Shown: piece after piece, positions 19,561 to 27,033 of the stretch | How positions within the stretch are numbered: position 1 is the first letter of the stretch | How the letters are laid out: every line of letters starts with the position of its first letter | From: Bifidobacterium olomucense | Lineage (GTDB): Bacteria > Actinomycetota > Actinomycetes > Actinomycetales > Bifidobacteriaceae | DNA length: 64,000 nt | Assembly: GCF_012932375.1 (NCBI RefSeq) | Contig: NZ_JAAIIG010000002.1 | Coordinates: 62,001 to 126,000 of the forward strand | Direction of reading: 5' to 3' | Program-made: the position numbers and the translations under genes | Notes under the pieces: generated by a model | Database searches by the model: none | The model's input: only the letters and a program-made list of their open reading frames with translations | Told to the model about the DNA's origin: nothing

Positions 19561-19573
19561 GCATCTAACCGGC
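19561..19573 (-). promoter_or_regulatory. GTTAGAT box, copy 1 of 3 at the pilin gene
   Basis: GCCGGTTAGATGC on the - strand, about 195 nt upstream of the pilin start. A CAGATATGTTC box lies about 50 nt further downstream. Confidence 0.6.
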
Positions 19574-19604
19574 AATCACCAGCCGGACGCCTGTGAACCA
19601 CAAC

Positions 19605-19617
19605 GCATCTAACCGGC
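19605..19617 (-). promoter_or_regulatory. GTTAGAT box, copy 2 of 3
   Basis: Identical 13-mer, 44 bases from copy 1. Regular spacing of about four helical turns suggests cooperative binding on one DNA face. Confidence 0.6.
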
Positions 19618-19650
19618 GAACCACCGGGCGGCACCCCGGCGAACCACCGT

Positions 19651-19663
19651 GTATCTAACCGGC
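19651..19663 (-). promoter_or_regulatory. GTTAGAT box, copy 3 of 3
   Basis: GCCGGTTAGATAC, 46 bases from copy 2. Confidence 0.6.
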
Positions 19664-19810
19664 CGAACGCCACGGCACGAACAAGCAGCCGAGAAGCGGT
19701 ACGAATGGCCACCCGAATAAGGGCGAATGAGCACGCTGGCGGAACGATGGATTGATGAGGAGCAACGCGACTGAGGCACGCGTTGGGGAGCAACGCGATT
19801 GAGAAGCAAC

Positions 19811-19854
19811 GCGGGTGGTCCGGGATGTTCTTGCGGTAATCCCGGACCACCCGC
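19811..19854. repeat. paired boundary repeat 8
   Basis: Perfect arms, loop ATGTTCTTGCGGTAAT. A right half follows at about 19902-19917. Confidence 0.95.
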
Positions 19855-20024
19855 GCCACACCCTTCCTTCTTCTTCGCCTGCCGCTCCAGGTCCTGAAGA
19901 ACCCGGACCACCCGCGCTCGCCTTCTCCTCCCCCTCGTTCGTCGGGTTGGTCTTCGCCCGGTGCGCGTCTTCTTCTCTGTTGGCTGGGGCTTGGCCGTGT
20001 TGGCCGCCCTGTGTCTGGTCGGGC

Positions 20025-22217
20025 TCACTGCTTGTTGAACATGCTGTCGAACAGCTGGATGATCTCCTGCTTGTGCTTCAGCAGCGGCGCGTAGTCGAAC
20101 CGGGTCTCGTAGGTCTCCTTGGTCTTGAGGAAGCTGGAGCCGCTGTCGGGGTGCTTCCACCTCATGTAGAGCTCGCCGGCGCGGGCGAACACCTCCGTGG
20201 GGGCGAGGTAGCGTTCCGGGTTCGTGCCGCCCATGGCCTTACGGTCGATGTTGTTCTTGTAGTCGCGCACGATGCCGCGGAACGTGGGGTCCATGCTGAG
20301 CTGACCGTCTCTCGCCTTCGTGTAGTCGAGGTTGTGGAAGTACTCGTGCGTGAGGCTGTCGGGATGGCGCGGGTCCACGATGACCTCCTTCATGCCGGGG
20401 AAGTAGAGGCCGGTGGCGTTGTGGTTGCCGGTGAAGCGGAACCGGAAGTTCGTGTCGTGGTCCACCTGCTCGGGGAGTGCGCGGCTCCATCCGTCGAACT
20501 CACGGTCGAGCCGGTGGAACTTGTCGAGGTCGGCGCTGTCGTCGAGCTCCATGTGGCGTCCCCCGAAGATGCGGGCGAAGCTGCTGGAGCGTACCGCCAT
20601 GTCGTGCTCCTCGTCCCTGTTCTTCTTGTACTCGAAGACCTTCGCCCTTGAGGCGCTGTTGGCCCGCTTCGCGTACATCCTGTTCATCTGCCCGTTGGAT
20701 TCGTCGTCGAGGATGTTGCCGATGGCGCGGCGGTACCTGCCGTGCGCGTCCTCGGTGGCGAGCGTGGCGGGCGCGGCCCAGCGCTTCGTGTCGCGTTGTA
20801 TCCGTTCGAGGTACGCCACTTGGTTCGTGGGCTTCCCGCTGGGGTCACGCACCTCGCTGATTCTCGCGTCGCACCACTCGTCCACGCGCCTCCGGTAATC
20901 GACGGCGGTGCCGGGGTCGGGGATGGAGCCGTCCGGGTTCCTCGTGAGGGTCGGGAACCCGGTGGGGTCCACACCGGAGCGGCGGAGGCGGTCCCTCACG
21001 TCATCGAGGTACCAGTCCGTGTTGTCGCTGCTGATGCTGCCGGGACCCCACGCCCATGCGTGGTTCGCGGCCGCCCATCGGCTGTCCCTGCCGGGCTGGA
21101 GCATGACCTGCACCGTGTCGGCGCGCGCGGATGGGGCGAGTCCGGGTTCCCTGTCCATCTCCCTCGCGACGGCGGAGGCCGCGAGCACGGAGCCGAAGTT
21201 CAAGCTCCTGAGGTTCTGCCCCGTGCCACGGAAGTACGCGTTCGGGTACATGTTCTTCGCGACCCTCTTGCCGCGCGTCACGAAGATGACCCGGTCGTTC
21301 GTCGCGTCATAGTACGTGCTGGTCGATTCCCTGTCCCCCGTCTCCATGATGCGGTTCGCCCTGAAGCGGCGGACCTCCTCGACGCGGCGCTTCAGGAAGT
21401 CCTCGCGCGCGGCCCTGCTCGGGAAGCGCTGGCTCGTGGGCTGCTCCGCCTCGGGAGCGTACACGTCGAAGGGCTGGATGTCCGCTCCGGGGTACAGGGA
21501 CCGAAGCGCGTCGAGCGTCGCCGCCTCCCGGTCACCGTCGAAGTTCCTGTCGAGGTACGTGGCGAGGCGGCCGTTCGCCTTCGCCACGTCATCCGTGGAC
21601 CTCAGCTCCGGGACCTTACCATGCCTGTCATCCATGAGCGGGATACGGTCAGTGAGTAGCGTCGTGATGCGCTCGGAACGCGCCTCCCCCGCCGCCCGCT
21701 CCTCCTCGCTCGGCTCCCCCACATCAGGACCCGGCCCATCGGTACCCGACCCATCGGTAATCCCGGACCACCCGCGCCCGTTCTTCTCCCCTTCCTTCTC
21801 CCCTGATTGCGGGTCGCTTGGCTTGTCGCCGCTTGGGGGTTCCGTGGTCTTGCGGAGGCCTTGGCGCTTGGCGGTCTTGCGGAGGCCCCTCGTGGCGGGC
21901 TCGTTGCTTGTGGGGTCGGCTTGCTCGGCCTCGTAGGCCTGTTGCTCGGCGGCTTCGATGGCGGGTTGCATCTCAGCGAGGGCGTCGAGCCATGCCCCGT
22001 CCGGCACCTCGTGGCCGACGCCTATCCCGGTGAGGCTGGCCGGCAGGGTCACGCCGAGGTCATCCTGGTAGTGCTGGAGGACGGACCATTGGCGCACCGC
22101 CCTCATCGAGTCGAACTCGCGGTGCGCCGCCTCCCCCAGCGGGCACGCGCGTTGCGTCGCGCGACAGACCCTCCACACGGACTCGCCGGCCTTGTTCCTC
22201 GTCAGGTGCGCTCTCAT
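20025..22217 (-). CDS. MRAH-module protein fused to a zincin metallopeptidase domain
   Basis: 730 residues. The N-terminal ~50 carry the family module (MRAHLTRNKAGE, CRA, CPLGEAAHREF). A Pro/Ser/Lys-rich linker at ~120-170 contains GRGWSGI, encoded by an in-frame half copy of the boundary repeat (21762-21775). The C-terminal half ends in a zincin: LTHEYFHNLDYT (HExxH, with Glu as the catalytic base) and, ~50 residues on, APTEVFARAGELYMRW, a plausible third metal ligand. This resembles putative peptidase domains at the ends of phage polyvalent proteins. The start has GGAGGAGGG upstream; 22220 is an alternative. Substrate unknown. Confidence 0.85.
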   Translation of the reverse strand: MRAHLTRNKAGESVWRVCRATQRACPLGEAAHREFDSMRAVRQWSVLQHYQDDLGVTLPASLTGIGVGHEVPDGAWLDALAEMQPAIEAAEQQAYEAEQADPTSNEPATRGLRKTAKRQGLRKTTEPPSGDKPSDPQSGEKEGEKNGRGWSGITDGSGTDGPGPDVGEPSEEERAAGEARSERITTLLTDRIPLMDDRHGKVPELRSTDDVAKANGRLATYLDRNFDGDREAATLDALRSLYPGADIQPFDVYAPEAEQPTSQRFPSRAAREDFLKRRVEEVRRFRANRIMETGDRESTSTYYDATNDRVIFVTRGKRVAKNMYPNAYFRGTGQNLRSLNFGSVLAASAVAREMDREPGLAPSARADTVQVMLQPGRDSRWAAANHAWAWGPGSISSDNTDWYLDDVRDRLRRSGVDPTGFPTLTRNPDGSIPDPGTAVDYRRRVDEWCDARISEVRDPSGKPTNQVAYLERIQRDTKRWAAPATLATEDAHGRYRRAIGNILDDESNGQMNRMYAKRANSASRAKVFEYKKNRDEEHDMAVRSSSFARIFGGRHMELDDSADLDKFHRLDREFDGWSRALPEQVDHDTNFRFRFTGNHNATGLYFPGMKEVIVDPRHPDSLTHEYFHNLDYTKARDGQLSMDPTFRGIVRDYKNNIDRKAMGGTNPERYLAPTEVFARAGELYMRWKHPDSGSSFLKTKETYETRFDYAPLLKHKQEIIQLFDSMFNKQ
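21762..21775. repeat. boundary half-repeat inside a coding region
   Basis: The arm CCCGGACCACCCGC lies in frame within the 20025 gene and encodes part of a linker between the MRAH module and the peptidase region. It is the clearest in-gene copy in the window. Confidence 0.95.
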
Positions 22218-22292
22218 CATTACCCTCCTCCAGCAACAGGATGGGCCGCCGCCAGCACCACAGGCTGGGCGACGACCCGACGATGACAAGCG

Positions 22293-22298
22293 AATATC
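22293..22298 (-). promoter_or_regulatory. -10-like GATATT box of the zincin gene
   Basis: CGGATATTCGC lies about 75 nt upstream of the start. A stem-prone GGGTCGTCGCCC...GGCGGCGGCCC leader lies between. Confidence 0.5.
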
Positions 22299-22447
22299 CG
22301 AACAGGGGAACACGAGCGCAGACGCGACGGACTGATTGATTGGAGAAGGAGCAGATGGGAGACGGCGCGGGTGGTCCGGAATAACCGAAGCGCCTCGGCA
22401 AGGGAAGAAGGTGAAGGCGGGCGCGGGTGGTCCGGGTTGTTCTTGCG

Positions 22448-24004
22448 TTAATCGGGGATTGGCGTGAGGTTCGCGAGGATGTCTGCCTGATGCGGGTCGA
22501 GGCCTGCGTCGAGGGCGTGCGTGAGGACGGTTCGTGTGACTTGTGCGGCTTGTTGCCGCTTGGCCTTCCCGGTGGCGGGCTCGCCTTGCGCCTGGGGTAT
22601 GTTCCCGTTAATGAGGTTCGTGAGGGCGCGCTTCGCGCATTCCTTCCCGTCCTGTATGACGTGCCCGTCCGGTGTGAGCGCGGTGCCGCCATACCTCGCG
22701 TAGTTGGTGATGGCGGGCAGGTACGTGACCGGGTAATGGTCGGGGTAGGGCTCGGATGCTCCGTGGAGATGGCGCGGGACGTCGCTCGGCTTGCTCATCC
22801 CGGCACCGTGCTTCGCGCACCAAGCGAGGAACGGGGCGGCTTCGATGCCGGTGCCGCGCACGCCGTTGATCCTCACGTTGTGGCTGTTGTTGCCCCAGTA
22901 TGGCGATGGTTCCTCGTACCGGGTGGTGATGGCGATGTCCTCGGCGGCCATTGACGCTTCATCCCAATCACCGTCGCGCATGGCCCGGTAGTAGTCGACG
23001 CACGCGGTGAGGAGCTGCTTCTTCGACGCGGGACTGGAGTCGCCCGCCCTTCCCCCGTCGAACCCGGCGAGGCTGGAGGCGAGCGTGTCGGGGTCGTCGG
23101 CGAGCTCGTCCCACGATGGTGGTGTCGGCAGGGACGGGGCGATGCGCGGCATCCAGCCGCCGAGAGGGTCGAGGTACGCCATGGCGGTGGCGACGTCCTG
23201 CCCCGCCCGCTCCGCGTTGCTCCTGAGCTGCTGCTCGGCGAGGCCGGGCAGGCTGTCCCGGTACGCGCGGATGACGTCGGGGCCGGCGGCGAGTGGTTCC
23301 GGGCCGAGGTACACGCCGAGTCGACTGGCGAGGTTCACCTGCGCCTCGTGGGCGGCTGCCGGGTCGGCGGCCCTCAGGCTCCTCGCCCCGCGCGCGGCCC
23401 CGGCCTCGTCCGCCCGTAGGTTGGCTCCCATGAGGGGCACGCCTGGGGCGGCCGGCTTGGCGCTCGACGGCGCGGAGTGCTCGAAGCCGCCGAGGCGAAT
23501 GAGCATGACCGCCCCGTCCGGTGGAATGGTCCCATCCTGCGCGAGGTCCAGCAGCTCCTCCCGGATGAGCTCGCGCGGGAGGCCTTCGAGCCTGTCGCCC
23601 ATGCCTATGGAGCGGATGATGCAGTCGGCGCGCCTACCCGCCACGCGAGCGTCGAGCGCGGCGAGCTCGCGTTCCACGTCCGTTGACGGGTTCCCCCAAT
23701 CCACGCCGCGGCTCGGACCGGCAGCCGCCTCATCCTCACGCGTGACCTGACGGGCGTACCCGGCCTCCACCGCGTGACGCACGAACGTCGGGTCCGCCCG
23801 GTACCCGGATTCCAGCGATTCCCTCGAATCGGGGCGGAGCAGGTCCCACGACCCCGAGTCCGTCACCTCGTCATACTGGGCGAGGGCCACGACGTCCTCG
23901 AACATCATGTGGGCCGCCGCACCATACGGGCACGCCCTCCGCTCAGCCTGGCACGGCACGTACCCCGGCCCCGACCCGTTCCTCAAGTGAGCCCTCAGCC
24001 CCAT
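22448..24004 (-). CDS. MRAH-module protein (subfamily 1)
   Basis: 518 residues. It begins MGLRAHLRNGSGPGYVPCQA, then CPYGAAAHMMF and ALAQYDEVTDSGSWD, close to the 9560 protein. Other shared motifs are LEGLPRELIREELLD, VDYYRAMRDGDWDEAS and TALTPDGHVIQDGKECAKRA. It is rich in Ala/Asp/Arg with no enzyme motif. The start is set by GGAGGGG seven bases upstream. The stop codon lies in what would be the loop of a boundary repeat: a left arm at about 22422-22438 is followed by GTTAATC, but the right arm is missing. A deletion may have joined the gene end to the repeat. Confidence 0.85.
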   Translation of the reverse strand: MGLRAHLRNGSGPGYVPCQAERRACPYGAAAHMMFEDVVALAQYDEVTDSGSWDLLRPDSRESLESGYRADPTFVRHAVEAGYARQVTREDEAAAGPSRGVDWGNPSTDVERELAALDARVAGRRADCIIRSIGMGDRLEGLPRELIREELLDLAQDGTIPPDGAVMLIRLGGFEHSAPSSAKPAAPGVPLMGANLRADEAGAARGARSLRAADPAAAHEAQVNLASRLGVYLGPEPLAAGPDVIRAYRDSLPGLAEQQLRSNAERAGQDVATAMAYLDPLGGWMPRIAPSLPTPPSWDELADDPDTLASSLAGFDGGRAGDSSPASKKQLLTACVDYYRAMRDGDWDEASMAAEDIAITTRYEEPSPYWGNNSHNVRINGVRGTGIEAAPFLAWCAKHGAGMSKPSDVPRHLHGASEPYPDHYPVTYLPAITNYARYGGTALTPDGHVIQDGKECAKRALTNLINGNIPQAQGEPATGKAKRQQAAQVTRTVLTHALDAGLDPHQADILANLTPIPD

Positions 24005-24113
24005 CACCAGCCCCTCCAATCAGCACCACAGCCAGCACCACGAATGACGAGCACCAGCAACACGAACGGGCCACCACCAGCAACGCTGGTGACGACCCGC
24101 ATGACGAGAACCC

Positions 24114-24119
24114 AATATC
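24114..24119 (-). promoter_or_regulatory. -10-like GATATT box of the 22448 gene
   Basis: GTGGATATTGGG sits about 110 nt upstream. The leader has GGGTCGTCACCAGC...GCTGGTGGTGGCCC as a stem. Confidence 0.5.
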
Positions 24120-24325
24120 CACATGAACCCGACGAGCAAGAACCGACGCAGGAGCCCGACGAGGCCGAGACCACGGCGAGGCACAAGGACGGCAAGCACC
24201 ACGGAGCAGGAACGCCACACACCCCGCGGTGAGAAGAAGGCGAGGACCAGCTCGTATGCGGCTGATCTCCGAGGGGATTCCCCAAGCCGATACCGACAGC
24301 CGAAGGAAGCAAGGGGGAAGGCGGC

Positions 24326-24367
24326 GCGGGTGGTCCGGGTTAATCATGAACAACCCGGACCACCCGC
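24326..24367. repeat. paired boundary repeat 9
   Basis: Perfect arms, short loop TTAATCATGAACAA. Confidence 0.95.
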
Positions 24368-24573
24368 GCTGCCGTTGTTCTTCCCTTCTCCCTATTGGTC
24401 ATCGACCCGTGTTGGTTCCTGACCACTCGCGGCCGCACGCGGGTCGGCCGTGCCTCGTCGTGTTGTGGAGGGCTACTCGCGGCGCTCCTGCCCGGTTCGC
24501 CGTTCCTGCCATTCGGTGCCGCGTCATCGCGTTGGGTCCCCGCTATTCCCTGCTGGTGACGCTCCCATGCCGC

Positions 24574-25446
24574 TCAGATGCGTTCGAGCGTGATGAGTTG
24601 GGCGGTGCCGCCGCTCCAGTCGCATGTCTGGAGCAATATCATCGACGAGATGACATCCGCGTACCCGCCGCTCATGACGGTCTGGCGGTTCGTGGCGCGG
24701 TACCTCACACCACCGATGCTGATGACGTCACCGACATTCACGTTGAGTATCCACGCGCCGCCCCTGTTGTTGTGCGCCGCGAAGATGGTATGGAGGCCGA
24801 GCGACTGGTACCCGAACGGGTAGTAGTTGCTCTGCACGAGGCCACCCTGGTCGATGGCGCCCTGGCAATCCGCTGGTTGAGACACGGGGCCGCATACGCG
24901 GGCTATCGGGTGGTCCACCGGGCCGCTCGGCGCGGGAGCGGGGGCCGGTGCGGGTTGCGCCTGCGGCTGGGCCTGCGCCTGCTGTACCTGAGCCTGCGGC
25001 TGCGCCTGCTCCTGCTTCTCCTGTGCTTGCGCCTGCGCCGGGACCTTCGCCTGTTCGAGCTTCGCCTTCTCGGCGCTCTCGCGTGCCTGCGCCTGCCGTG
25101 CCTGGTGGTTCGCCTCGGCCTGTGCGTTCGCCTGCTCCAGCCCGGCCTTCAACTCGGCGGCCTCATCCGCTATCCGCTTCTCCTCGGACTGTCGCGCGGC
25201 TACCCGCACCTTCGCCTTGGTGGTGGCGTCGCCCTGCTTGGCGGCCACCCCCACCGTCCGCTGCACCACGCCGCTCGACGGCTCATCCACGCCCCACGCG
25301 GCGCCGTTCTCCACGGTGCCCCACGCGGCGGCGCCGCAACCAATCAGCATCGCCACGCCCAGCATGGCGGCACCGAATCTCCTCGCGGCGCTCATCGTCA
25401 CGCGCCGCCCACGAAGCCGGTCGCTGGTCCATCCCAATCTGCTCAT
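24574..25446 (-). CDS. secreted coiled-coil protein with sortase-like C-terminal domain
   Basis: 290 residues. The N-terminal hydrophobic segment (AMLGVAMLIGCGAAAWG) is a signal peptide or anchor. Residues ~65-155 form a Gln/Ala/Glu/Lys coiled coil ending in a Gln-Ala-Pro-rich low-complexity linker. The C-terminal ~115 residues include CQGAID, HTIFAAHNNRGGAW, NVGDVISIGGVRYRA, LLQTCDW and a terminal LERI. The order His, Cys, Arg and the surrounding strands match a sortase fold. The domain is shared with the 7559 protein but looks more complete here. The start has AAGGAG seven bases upstream. A GTTAGAT box precedes the gene. It may be a wall-modifying or pilus-related transpeptidase; this is inference. 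Confidence 0.8.
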   Translation of the reverse strand: MSRLGWTSDRLRGRRVTMSAARRFGAAMLGVAMLIGCGAAAWGTVENGAAWGVDEPSSGVVQRTVGVAAKQGDATTKAKVRVAARQSEEKRIADEAAELKAGLEQANAQAEANHQARQAQARESAEKAKLEQAKVPAQAQAQEKQEQAQPQAQVQQAQAQPQAQPAPAPAPAPSGPVDHPIARVCGPVSQPADCQGAIDQGGLVQSNYYPFGYQSLGLHTIFAAHNNRGGAWILNVNVGDVISIGGVRYRATNRQTVMSGGYADVISSMILLQTCDWSGGTAQLITLERI

Positions 25447-25539
25447 CACTTGCTCCTTCTTCTCACGGTTCACCAGCCACACGCCCCGCCCCGTCACGGA
25501 TGGTGGGGCGCGGAACGGTGGCCATCAGCTACTCGCCAT

Positions 25540-25552
25540 GCATCTAACCGGC
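25540..25552 (-). promoter_or_regulatory. GTTAGAT box of the 24574 gene
   Basis: GCCGGTTAGATGC, about 100 nt upstream of the start. A GCGCCCCAC...GGGGCG leader stem follows, in the position seen after GATATT boxes elsewhere. Confidence 0.55.
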
Positions 25553-25696
25553 GAGGAGCCGCAGGACGACGAGAACCGCATCTGGAAGACCGGGAAGAAG
25601 AACGAGGAGGAACACGACGCGGCGGGACCCATCGACCGGTGACGGCGAAGGAACAATAGGACGACCACGGAGAATGAAGAAGAAGATTGAAGAAGC

Positions 25697-25740
25697 GCGG
25701 GTGGTCCGGGTTGTTCTAACGGTTATCCCGGACCACCCGC
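25697..25740. repeat. paired boundary repeat 10
   Basis: Perfect arms, loop TTGTTCTAACGGTTAT. Confidence 0.95.
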
Positions 25741-25898
25741 GCCAGTTCTCCATTCTTCATCCGCCTACCGGTCCCGTTCCCGGTCGGTTCGGTCTCACCA
25801 TCGACCCATCGCTCCTCCGTGGGCGTGATGGGTCAGGTGCGGTTGGGTCATCGCCATCACGGCGGCGCTCATGCCTGGTCTCGGCCCTGAGCGTGTGG

Positions 25899-26414
25899 TC
25901 ATTCGTTGAACGTGTCCGTTGGTTCTGCTGCCGGTTCGTTGCCTGCCTGAGCGTCGGTCGGGACCGGCGTCTGGTTCCTGCCCGCTTCTCGCGAGCCGTC
26001 CTCGTACCCGGCGTCGTACGCTTCGTCGCAGCGGGCCCGTATCGCCACCATGCAGCTCCTCATCACGAGGATGTCGACGCCCGCACCGGTGAGGAGGAAC
26101 GTTGCCGCGAGGACCGGATCCGGTGTCGGGAACACCGCAACAAGGCCGAGGATGATGGTGACGAGGAACATGATGATGCGCGCCGCCCATGCGCGTCGCC
26201 GGTACCGTTCGGATTCCTCGCACCGGCCCGCCCCACGCAGCTCCATGCGGCGGTTCCACGACAGCGCCTGCGCCATCATGGCGAGGATGATGATCGCGAC
26301 GCACACGACTGCCACAAGACACCTCCACGCGCCGAACGAGCACGGCATTGGTACGTCTGCCGGTGCGTTCGCCATTCCTAGTACGCTCGCCATTCCGAGC
26401 ACGTTGCTGAGCAT
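25899..26414 (-). CDS. membrane protein with acidic tail
   Basis: 171 residues. One hydrophobic span lies near the N-terminus (CLVAVVCVAIIILAMMAQAL) and two more in the middle (IIMFLVTIILGLVAVF and VLAATFLLTGAGVDILV), separated by a basic cytoplasmic-looking loop. The last ~40 residues are polar and acidic. The start at MLSNVLGMAS follows GGGAGAATGTCC; an open frame reaches 26432. It is flanked by its own GATATTG box (complement of about 26563-26570). Family not recognised; it may belong to the same envelope set as the proteins at 29342 and 62901. Confidence 0.75.
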   Translation of the reverse strand: MLSNVLGMASVLGMANAPADVPMPCSFGAWRCLVAVVCVAIIILAMMAQALSWNRRMELRGAGRCEESERYRRRAWAARIIMFLVTIILGLVAVFPTPDPVLAATFLLTGAGVDILVMRSCMVAIRARCDEAYDAGYEDGSREAGRNQTPVPTDAQAGNEPAAEPTDTFNE

Positions 26415-26886
26415 TGGACATTCTCCCTTCATCGACCGCCAGTCGCCTCGTCATCCCGCTGGTACGGGTCCATACCCGTTCAGCGGCGCGAACGCCAGCG
26501 GCACTGGTGCTTCCACTACAGCCGGCCGGAACCCCTTGGGACGGACCGCCCGGCGGCCTGCCCAATATCCACGAATCCCAAGCGGGAGTAGGGCTGAGTG
26601 GCATTGTGGGAAGGTGCCAATATGCCAAGTCGGGAACTTCCCCAATCCCCAGCCAGCACACGCCAATCACGCCACGCAACGCCGTGTGTGTTGGTGAGAA
26701 GGATGACGAGCATTAACGCGGGTGGTCCTGAACCTGCCGGGCCGAACGAAGCGAAGGAAGAGAAGGAAGAAGAGGTAGGCAGCGCGGGTGGTCCTGAATA
26801 ACCGGGGGGCAAGAGAAGCAGGGAGATGCGTTGGAATAGCAGCCGTGGATAGCACGTGGGAATAGCAACTATGGGAGAATAAGAAC

Positions 26887-26928
26887 GCGGGCGGTCCGGG
26901 ATGTTCATGATTATCCCGGACCACCCGC
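26887..26928. repeat. paired boundary repeat 11
   Basis: The left arm has GCGGGCGG in place of GCGGGTGG; loop of 14 nt. Two TGAA-type left halves lie at about 26718 and 26782. Confidence 0.9.
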
Positions 26929-27033
26929 GTTGCTTCATTCGCCACTACCGGGCCATCAGTGGGGGCCATTCTGTCCGTTCGCCGCTGGCCTGGCGTTCTG
27001 GTCCTGCCCCTTGCTTCTTGTGCCTTCGGTGGG

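Noticed and set aside
17250..19568. 772-codon + strand frame opposite the major pilin
   Set aside because: Antisense shadow. The - strand shows pilin domains, a sorting signal and a good ribosome site.
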